DNA of 23,230 nt from Cudoniella acicularis (Eukaryota > Ascomycota > Leotiomycetes > Helotiales > Helotiaceae), in assembly GCA_013054445.1 (NCBI GenBank), contig JAAMPI010000907.1, forward strand, positions 1 to 23,230. The letters are read 5' to 3'. A program made the position numbers and the translations under genes. Positions 1 to 8,278 of the stretch are shown one piece after another. The notes under the pieces are model-generated. The model searched no databases, was not told the origin of the DNA, and was given only the letters and a program-made list of their open reading frames with translations. Every line of letters starts with the position of its first letter. The stretch's first letter is position 1.

Positions 1-890
1 TGAGGTCCTTGACTGTATCCGTAGCAAAGGAAAGACCCTCACATGAGTGTAAATTACAAGTCCTCGCAAAAACTCGAGTCATCACTTGGAAGACTTCGCT
101 CGCCTAAAAAAGGGGCAAACGCGCGAGACAAGAAAAGGCAGTGCTTCTAAGTGCGCAACGCATTCATCAGGTCACTTAGGACATGAACGGCTTTCTATAA
201 TAGAGATTCTTGCCCCAAAATGGTCATCGGAGACTTTTTGCGAAAAGAGTGGCAAATATAGTGCGATCGGTATTGTGAGAACGAAAGGGGGGGGCAATAT
301 TGACAGGGATGTACTTGCTATCATGCAGGTTGACGTCTTGCGCAAGCTTGGCGAGTTCCAAGACTTTTCGTACAAGGCTTCCATCTCCTATTTTCAACCC
401 CCAGATACATTTCTCAAGACCCGTCCAAGCCAAACCTGCGCGCTAGATCTGCTGAAAAGATGCGAAGTCGAGTCTAGCTCAGCGCGGTGTCATATTGGGG
501 TATCGCGCAGTCCGAGTTGCTGCGCATCGCACTCGAAGAATCGCGCCTCACAGATGAAAACGAGGCTCGTTCTCGTAAGATGGGTCATCAGCTGCTCCCA
601 TTTGCCACGTTTAGGCAACAAATACCTCTCATATTATAAGGTGGTGAATTACTCACTTAGTCGGTGAGGACTCAAATGAGGCTCTTCACGAGGCTTAGCC
701 CCAAAAATTAGAGTTTAGCAAGCAAGCGTCGAAGGTGGCCACTCTCGAACAAGTGTTCTTCAGGGCTCATGCTGGCCTCGCATGCGGAGTGTGGAGGGCT
801 GGCACTTCTGGGCATTGGCCAAGATATGCATGGAATGTTCTTACTCTAAACCTGGTTGATGTCATCTAGGGGCCCTGTTCGGTCAGTGAC
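1..890. other. Left-end intergenic region, no gene supported
   Basis: No gene can be supported here. A plus-strand frame is open from 53 to 667 (about 205 codons), but it has no ATG near its left end, its first ATG lies well inside, and the composition (many Cys, Ser and Arg, no domain) looks like chance translation. Minus-strand frames between 172 and 433 are shorter and also unrecognised. The window edge may cut off a gene whose end lies to the left. Confidence 0.5.
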
Positions 891-892
891 TC

Positions 893-899
893 TATATAT
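893..899 (+). promoter_or_regulatory. TATA box of the small gene at 1059
   Basis: The sequence TATATAT lies about 160 bases before the ATG at 1059. It is followed by a pyrimidine- and A-rich, G-poor leader ending in TCAATATG, which is a typical filamentous-fungal 5' untranslated region. Transcription would be expected to begin roughly 30-60 bases downstream of this box. Confidence 0.5.
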
Positions 900-1058
900 G
901 AGTCTCGTTCCTCTCCCTCGTCGTTGACATATCTTCATTTTAGAACAAATCATCCTATTCGAAACCTCCTCACATCAAGACGCTCTATCAATATTTCACC
1001 AAATCGCAAACTCAACATCTCATATCCTCAAACTAAACCCTTTCCTCCCATAATCAAT

Positions 1059-1304
1059 ATGTGTCTCTTCTCTACTCCAAGACATCGTCGCCATCACTAC
1101 GTCGAGGAAGTCGTTGTCGCACCTCGCCCTGTCTCAAGGCATTCTCATCGCCCACATGGCAGATCCTCATACACTTCCGTCACAAGAACAACTCGACCTA
1201 CGAGCAGCGGATACTATGTTAGTCCAAGAGTGAGCCAGAGCAGCTACAGAAGGAGTGGCCCAGTCGTGGTCGAGCAGAGAAGGAGCACCAGGTCATACCG
1301 GTAG
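1059..1304 (+). CDS. Small His/Arg/Ser-rich conserved fungal protein (81 aa)
   Basis: The protein is 81 residues long in one exon and begins MCLFSTPRHRRHHYVEE. It has a His/Arg-rich start (residues 7-13), an acidic-hydrophobic patch VEEVVV (about 15-20), and a C-terminal half of Ser, Arg and Tyr with repeated SY/SS/RR pairs, ending in RSYR. There is no signal peptide, membrane helix or known domain. Short proteins of this design, opening with MCxF and a His/Arg cluster, are my recollection of uncharacterised proteins in Leotiomycetes and relatives; that is memory, not a search. I chose the ATG at 1059 over in-frame codons further upstream because it follows a clean leader with a TATA box about 160 bases away. 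Strongly basic, so nucleic-acid or membrane contact is possible, but no function can be assigned. Confidence 0.6.
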   Translation: MCLFSTPRHRRHHYVEEVVVAPRPVSRHSHRPHGRSSYTSVTRTTRPTSSGYYVSPRVSQSSYRRSGPVVVEQRRSTRSYR

Positions 1305-2486
1305 TCTCGCCATGTAACGGATCAATTCACCACCACTACAACGAAAATTCCACAACCAGGTAGTTGTTTCAAACGGAAGACTAGCCTCATTTCAGAGAAG
1401 CTCAAGCGGGAAAGGTGTTTGGGGCACGTGGGATGGCATTTCTAGGAGATTATTTTCATGGGCATTGTGCTGAAAGAAAGTGTTGAGCCTCAAGTGTGGG
1501 AGTGATGAATTCACGATTTTTAATTCAAATCACGTTGTCTTAATATTTGTTTTGTCTACCAAGGTTAATTGAACGAATGATGGGTTCCATGAACATGGCG
1601 TTTTCAGGACTCGGAGGAGGTCAACTGGAGAAGAGTTGGGCCCTGATTCGGGGTTCTAGTATGAAGTTTCACAATTAAATTCTTCAATGAATGATCATGA
1701 TCACTACGTTCCGGTCTTAGTCTCTGATCCAGAAGCAAGTTGAACAGTGACAACGTTAAAAGTTCCCTGAAGATGATCTCCGCATCTTCCCATGCATCGA
1801 TGCCTGCATACCTTATTAAATTCATAAGAACAATCTGTCTCGATGTCTTTTTTATCAGGCCAAATAACACGAAACTATGCCCTCTTCCTGAAAGCTTTGT
1901 TTTTTTCCAACCAATTTCATTTGCAATCGAGTTTGAAATTCACGTGATCCACTCCCAGCTCATCACCACGACTGAGAAACACATGAGATGAGCGTTTTCC
2001 AATCCAAGATGCAGCGCAAAGCCGCGACATGCACAAATTAAAGTTTATCCCCTTTGGGATTTTCACAAACAGCCCAAAACAAAGAGTGGCTGTCAAGGAC
2101 CCCTGGGTTTGATGAAAGCTGCCCTACGTCATCGTGCGCCCCTCAATTCAAAATCGTCCGAAGCTTCAGCAAGTTGCAACTTCAACACGAAACACCGCAT
2201 CCAAGCAAAGTCCCTGAATTCTGCATTAATATCTGGACCTGGATCCCGAAAGAGTATATCTTCTTATCCCGGTCTTAATACAATAGATCGTGGCCCACAA
2301 AATTCTACCAGGTACGTCTCGTCGTCCTGGCGCAAAATCCTCGATGACGTTGTTGGTGCTCTCCCCGCGAAGGATGGAAAGTGCAATGCGATAATGAGCA
2401 AGACTCGAGAACAATCCAAAGTAGAAAGTGCTGACCAGATGCAAAGTAAGAAATATTCTTGAGGCCAAAGCCTCTCGAGAGTCAAA
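1305..2486. other. Intergenic region and PIL1 promoter/leader
   Basis: This stretch holds the 3' end of the small gene and the upstream region of the eisosome gene. Overlapping open frames exist on both strands between 2054 and 2788 (for example 2109-2462 plus, 2264-2788 minus), but they overlap the PIL1 leader, first intron and exon 2 and have no recognisable product. I see no repeat or RNA gene. Confidence 0.5.
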
Positions 2487-3702
2487 ATGTAAGTCCAACT
2501 CATTATTTCCATATACGCTTCAACATGCGACGAAGCAACTCCAAGAAGAAGGCAGACAAGCGCAATCCTTTGGCACACCTGTCTGCAAGCTTTCTTCCCA
2601 TAAGCGATTTCTAGATGTCGACTAACATAATGACTCTTCAGGAATCGCGCACTCTCTATTCGGTCGAACAAGAACTCGAGCTCCTCGGCCCCACGACATG
2701 GCTTCAGTCTCAGCTCCCTTCGAGGAACCGTCCAACCCGAACTCAGCAAGAAACTATACAAATTGATCAAATCTGAAAACCACCTCATCGGATACTATGA
2801 AGGCGCAGGCAAAGAGCGACTCTCCATCGCGACACAACTTTCAGATTGGGGCGAGGCAACAACGGACGATGCTGTTAGTGACATATCGGACAAGATTGGA
2901 GTCTTGCTTTCAGAACTAGGCGAGCAGGAAGACTTGTATGCCCACAACATCGATGACAGCAGAGCTATCTTAAAGGCGATCAGAAATACGGAGAAAAGCG
3001 TACAGCCTAGCAGAGGTCACAAGGTGAAGATTTCGGACGAGATTGCCAGGTTGAAGGCGAAGGAACCAGAGAGCGCGAAGCTTGTGACATTGGAGCAGGA
3101 GCTTGTTCGAGCTGAGGCCGAGAATTTGGTTGCTGAAGCACAACTGACCAACATCGTGAGATCCTCTCAAGGCCTATTAAATTGACTGCGAATCAGTTGC
3201 TAACATCAGTCAGACGAGGCAAAAAATGAAGGAAGCTTATGCTACAGAATTTGCAGCAACCATCGAACGTGCCGAGAAGCAAATCATTCTTGCAAGACAT
3301 GGACGGCGACTTCTGAACTTGCTCGATGATACACCTGTTGTTCCTGGCGATATCCGACCTGCATATGAACATACCAACCAAGCACGCCAGATTCTCAACG
3401 ATGCTGAAGATGATCTTAAAGACTGGCGGCCCGAGCTGGAAGATGTCCCTTCTTCTGCCAACTTGGATGCCAGCTTGATGCCAAGTAATGCAAATCGCCA
3501 AAATCAACGTCAGCAGATGACGGAATCAGTTGTGGGCGATGACAGTGTCACTCACCATGATCACATCACAGGAGAGCATGCCGACCTGGAGCCAGATGGA
3601 AGCCGAATCAGCAGTGGAACATCAATCATAACTGGGCATCCAACACAGACATACCAATCGACATATGCTCCCAGCGAAACTGAGGCTTCGCAGGTTGTAT
3701 GA
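2487..3702 (+). CDS. PIL1: Eisosome core component Pil1/Lsp1 (BAR-domain protein)
   Basis: Exons are 2487-2488, 2642-3155 and 3214-3702, giving 334 aa, close to yeast Pil1 (339 aa). Pil1/Lsp1 proteins are BAR-domain proteins that polymerise beneath the plasma membrane, bind phosphoinositides and shape the furrows called eisosomes. Visible family blocks are the N-terminus MNRALSIRSN, QPELSKKLYKLIKSENH (32-48), VSDISDKIGVLLSELGEQED, NTEKSVQPSR, TLEQELVRAEAENLVAEAQL and, across the second splice, TRQKMKEAY then ERAEKQIILARHGRRLLNLL. The acidic, Ser/Thr-rich tail after DDLKDW is the variable region. Intron 1 (153 nt, GTAAGT, branch ACTAAC, CAG) separates AT from G of the start codon; intron 2 (58 nt) has branch GCTAAC. 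Unspliced RNA would read ATG TAA. PIL1 and LSP1 cannot be told apart here. Confidence 0.93.
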
Positions 3703-4225
3703 ATGGGCAGTGCCCTCCATGGATTGTGGTACATTGGAATTCGTACAGCTTTGTGACAATATTTGGTTTAAGGTAACAGGGGCTTCATTCTCACTCGGGG
3801 GCTCTGGAATTCTCACAGGGATTCCTTTCCTGTAACAACAGTCGTAGTTCAGAATGTATTTTGCATGACTTGTAGAATATTTGTGCAATAGTAACTGTGC
3901 ATGATGTGATCTCCAGGTGAAATTTAGAAGTAACTGTGAATGCCATGCGGCCAAAAACCGATACGGACTCACCTATCCCGCGCAAACAATTTCCGAAATG
4001 TTACAATTGTAAAGTAGAGACTGAATAGATAGTTTTGCAAGTCAAGGGTGATGAGCCGGATGGAGTTGTGACTTCAGTGTGAAGATTAAAATGGACGTTT
4101 ACTTGCTTCCAGAGGCATTGTATATTCTTAAACCTTTTAACCATCTTGGCTCAGTCAAAGATTATAAACATTGTATCGGAACAGGCCGAATCCCAACAGT
4201 CTCAATGATATCATCTCATCCACAA
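3703..4225. other. Convergent 3' intergenic region
   Basis: This is the space between the stop codons of the converging PIL1 and MFS genes, so it should hold both 3' untranslated regions. Short minus-strand open frames (3622-3985) overlap the end of PIL1 and carry no recognisable product. I see no repeat or RNA gene. Confidence 0.5.
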
Positions 4226-5945
4226 TCATAAAACGTACCTAAACCTTGGCCCGTCATTCTCATCTCCCGCCCTAGGTACACCCTCCTCGCCCTCCCTCAC
4301 AGGCCCATATTTCCTATCTAGCTTTCTGTTCTCCCACATTAGGAGCGTCCTCAACCCCAAAGCCAGCAACCCATTAAACACCATAAACCCCGCGCAAACC
4401 CACATTCCCAAACGATAATATGGCATATCCTCCGTGGGATACACCCTCGTCCCAAGCAAAGGCCCACACTGCCCAATCAAATTCAGAATCGCGATCCCAG
4501 CCCCGCGTTTCGAGTCACTGCCCTGATTATTCACCACCCAGGGGAGGATATTCCCGATGGCAGGAAAAACACCTGCCGCGGCAAAATATACGCCTGTGTA
4601 CCGGGATCCGGTGGAGGTGGTAGTTGCGAGGAGGATGTAGCCAATTGCGCCGATTAGGGAGAAGCATATGATTGTTATGCCGCGTTGTCGAGTTCGGTCT
4701 GCGAGGTAGCAGGTGGCGATTACGAGGAGGAAGGCGAGGAAGTAAGGCGGAGCGGAGAGGCCTTGGGAGGAGAGGCGGGTGAAGCCCATTTCGGAGAGGA
4801 TGGTAGGGAGGAAAACGGGGAGGGAGGAGAAGGAAACATTGCAGGAGAAGTACATGAGGGCGGTGAAATAGTTCTGCGAAAGTTCAAGTCAATAGTTGGT
4901 ATATACCTAGGTACCCGGATATGAAAGGAAAGGGGGTGACTACGAGAATGAGGTGCTCACCTTCACATCTAGAAGCGCAACACCAATATCCTTAAAATTG
5001 ACGGAACCTATTCGATGTCCTTCTTCTTTCCCTACTTGCCTCACCGCTCGGGCTCGAGCAACGAGTTTCTCCTCCTCAGTGAGGAAGGAGGCCGTTTCCG
5101 GACTATCCGGCATGAGAAGCCAAGTTGCGACAGCTGCAAAAATTACAGGTAGCCCTTCCACCAGGAAGAGAATTCTCCAATTCGCAATTGGAGGAGAATT
5201 GTTGCTCGTGATTCCATATGCCAAAGCTCCAGCGAAGCATGTGGCGAGGGGTGCTGCAGCCAAATAAATCCCACTGCGAACGCCAATCTCATTCCTCAAA
5301 TAGAAAAAGCTAAGAAGATATGGAATTCCTGGCCCAAATCCAGCTTCGAAAAGCCCAAGGAAGAATCTTGCTGCCATCATTCCTGAAAAAGAATATGTCA
5401 CTGATTGAAGAGTTGCAGTAATGCCCCAGCCCATGACACAAAATGCTGCCCACCTGTGAGGTGGCACAATTTTCCACATCAATGCGAACCACTCAAAGGC
5501 AATGTAGGAGATGTAAAATATGGTGAGAAGCCATTGATATTCTGAAGAAGATAGATTCAGGTCGGTATCCAGGCCCGCAATCTTTGCATTGCTAATATAT
5601 GTCAGCGAAATCATAGTAGAGGACCAGGAGTTCTTGCCCAATGTTTGACCGATCTAGGTACGCCAAAAGGTCTATCCTGGTCAGCTTGTATACAGGTGAA
5701 ATAACTTCTTACCTACAGAGAACAAAAACCAGAATGACCAGTCTGCGATCCAACTTCTCGATGACTCTTTTCTCAATCTCTGCCGAGACCTGGGTCGAGT
5801 CAACAATGTTGGCATCTCGACTTCGGTGTTCAACACCTCCAGAATCAAATTTCTCAAGGTCATTGGGTGGAGCCACATTCTGCGCAGTTAGATCTGCTAA
5901 TGTTCGAGGCGTGTCCCTCTTAAATCTCGACATAAGTCCCATCAT
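4226..5945 (-). CDS. MFS transporter, anion:cation symporter (allantoate/nicotinate permease-like) family
   Basis: Exons on the minus strand are 5945-5717, 5671-5638, 5591-4961 and 4873-4226, giving 513 aa, usual for this group. It is a proton-coupled plasma-membrane carrier with about 12 helices; relatives (Dal5, Tna1, Fen2) import allantoate, nicotinate or pantothenate, and the substrate here cannot be read from sequence. Evidence: an acidic N-terminal tail with EKRVIEKLDRRLVILVFVLY, then LLAYLDRSNIGNAKIAGL (78-95), the TM2 block SSSEYQWLLTIFYISYIAFEW, ARFFLGLFEAGFGPGIPYLLS, NWRILFLVEGLP, MPDSPETASFLTEEEK, and C-terminal WENRKLDR...FRYVL. Introns are 45 nt (GTAGGT...ATAG), 46 nt (a GC-AG intron, GCAAGA...TTAG) and 87 nt. 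These choices restore the family sequence exactly across the 34-nt exon 2. Two ATGs are adjacent at the start (5945 and 5942) and a third lies at 5933. No break is seen. Confidence 0.88.
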
Positions 5946-8278
5946 TAGCAATAGTCCCTTGGACACTCCTGCTGTGATGAAAGCCTCTCACTTCACGATA
6001 GAAATCGAAGAAACAAACACCTCGCACTAAACAGGAATAAATATTTTCAACGCATTTCAAATCGTGGAGAGTTTTTAGGTTGTGACGAAAGACCGCAGAT
6101 CGTTACTTGACGCGGCAAAAACTTCGGGGTTTCCCCAACTTTGGTGCCCCCGTGAACATCACTAAGTGCTCGTCATCCGCGGGTATCCAATTACGAATAC
6201 CTAGCTAGGTAAGCGTCCCAAAAGCTTGTCAAAATATCCAGTCCGGCGAAAAAGCTTAGCTTTTTCATGCTGATACTCTATATGTCGCTCTGATGTGAGA
6301 ATGCACACCCACCTCGTTGATTTGCGTCATGTCGGGATACTAGAATAACGGGCTACGCCTGCGTCTCCCGCTGATGGCGGGCATTAATTGATTCACATAG
6401 GATGATCGGAAGATTTGCAAAATGCTTTTTTTCCTGGGTTACGCTCACTTGCGTGGCATCGCAGGAGGCAGGAGTCGGGAGCCGGACAATGAAAAACATC
6501 CACCCCCGCAGATTCTCGTGTGCCTAGGTAAGATGTTTTTCCTCCTGTTCCCAGTGGTGAAATTTGACACCAAGCATGTATTTCGGGAGGCTATTGACTC
6601 GAGCATGCTGCCGTATCCGGGTATCTCGTATGAGGGTTCAGATTTAGATCCAAAATTGGTGACGTTGTGAGACCGATAGAAGTTTGCGACACTGTCCTAA
6701 CTAGTGGGAACAATTCGCAGAAATAGACTGAAGGCGGAGCACTGGTTGGTCAATTCGAAAGGAGTGCAGAAATAGAATTATGACGCTGTCGCGATGAGGT
6801 AGAAGTCGGATTCAGAGCAAAAGCCTTCAACCGCAAGTTTTAGTTGAAGACACTGGAGGAGATGGTAACCTCCGAAATATCTAGAGATCCGAAGAGCACG
6901 TTCATTTCGGGGTTGAATGCGTGAAGTGGATCGATGTACCGGGCCGGGCGGCAGTGATGGGATGCGACGCTGGGAAACCGGTTGGCTGGGCCCAGGAAAA
7001 TGCCTAGGTATGGAAAATCTTTATATGAGCGGCGAAGCAGGATGACGTACGTTTCTGCTGAGCATTGACTGGGGATGCTGTATCAAGGGGGATTGGATTG
7101 TTTCTAGAAGAGACGTCTCTTTGTTCGCTCTGCTCCTTGCTGCTACGTCTCTTGCTGCCGGCTAAGTGAAGAGGAAGCGCAAAAAAAGGGGTACAAGTGA
7201 GGTGTCTGAGTCTACTGCAGCGAAGCACGTAGAAATATAGACGGCGGTACGCAGCACTCCCACAAGAACATGTGAGTGAGACCAGAGCCGCATCGCGCTT
7301 GCTTCGGAATGCCAAGCATTTACGTGTATTTCGGTCCGCGTTCGTATCCCGTCGACCTCTAACCTCACACATTATTCACGCAAAAACGACGATAATTCCG
7401 TGCAGACGCAGCAAGACGGGAACTAGCGTCGAGATGCGCAGAGGCAGCCAATCGCAGACGCGACGCGTTGTCCCTCTTCCCTCCGGTCGCCAAGTTGTGC
7501 TCAGCCCCGCAGCCAGTGTACGGTTTGCCATGCTGGAGCTATGAGCATGCCAGCACATCCATCCATTCATCATCTGCCAGACTGCCACCAGACTACCACA
7601 CTTCCCCCGAAAGCGTGCAGACGCTGCTGTCACGCTGCCGCCCAAAGGCCAAGCATGCAATGCAGCTGTTTCTCGGGAGTCGTTTCATAAGACCTTGCAG
7701 TTGCAATTGTCTTTGATACTGGCAGTCCTTTCGCTCAATTCACTCTAGCCGCCACCACGGAAAACTTCTTGCCTTTCAATACTCCATCAACAACGTCACT
7801 TTCGGCTGCACCCTAGCCAGCGATCTCTCTCAACACGTTAAACACCCAGGTCCTGAAGTTCAACTTCTCAGCCCGCGCTGGGATCCCTCGAGGCACTACT
7901 CAGCAGTCGTCGCCAGCACCTCGCAGTTCGCACAGGCAGACCGCAAGCGGCTTCCCGGAGCTGGACAATTGACATCCCGCAGACAATTCGTCCCTTCGGC
8001 GCAGACTCTCCCTCCGGACTGCAGGACACGACAGTGCGCCGTGATTGACCACGCGCCTCGCCGTCTTTTATATCTTCTTCTAGCCCACTGTTTCACTGCG
8101 TCCTCGCCATCTAGTTCCACAGACACGTAATTTCTCCACACAAACCGAACCCACCAGGGCATCCTCCACCAGACTCGAAACAAACAGCAACACAGTCCCT
8201 GCAGCAGTGCATCTGTAGGCGTAATCACAAGTCCTTCGTTTCACCGGTATTCACTGCCAGGTGCAAGCTCTGCAGGCC
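5946..8278. other. Long divergent intergenic region (2.3 kb)
   Basis: It separates the MFS gene (leftward) from the large gene at 8279 (rightward). Visible elements are a CCGCGG motif (6177-6182) of the kind bound by some Zn2Cys6 regulators, a 19-bp palindrome at 6248-6266, and a C/T- and A-rich stretch from about 7700 to 8278 that looks like a long leader. Open frames at 6422-6670 (+), 7004-7372 (-) and 7272-7660 (both strands) overlap one another, lack domains and are not supported as genes. Confidence 0.5.
6248..6266. repeat. 19-bp palindrome in the MFS upstream region
   Basis: GAAAAAGCT and AGCTTTTTC are perfect reverse complements separated by one T. The site lies about 300 bases upstream of the MFS start codon. 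It could be a dimeric regulator site or chance. Confidence 0.5.

Noticed and set aside
2054..2788. Several open frames on both strands over the PIL1 leader and first intron
   Set aside because: They overlap one another and the well-supported PIL1 exons and splice sites, with no recognisable product.
4685..4924. Plus-strand Glu/Gly-rich open frame
   Set aside because: It is the antisense shadow of the pyrimidine-rich last MFS exon, with no independent start context or homology.
5165..5200. Near-perfect inverted repeat with core CTCCAATT-CGC-AATTGGAG
   Set aside because: It lies inside conserved MFS coding sequence (around ANWRILFLVEGLP), so the pairing is most likely incidental to the codons.
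5677..5712. A 36-nt intron using the GTAAGA donor in the MFS gene
   Set aside because: It is below the usual minimum intron size and inserts extra residues in a conserved helix. The GTAGGT...ATAG pair gives 45 nt and the expected family sequence.
7004..7660. Overlapping open frames of 68-122 codons on both strands
   Set aside because: Multiple mutually overlapping frames with Arg/Cys/Ser-rich translations and no domain suggest chance in a high-CpG upstream region.
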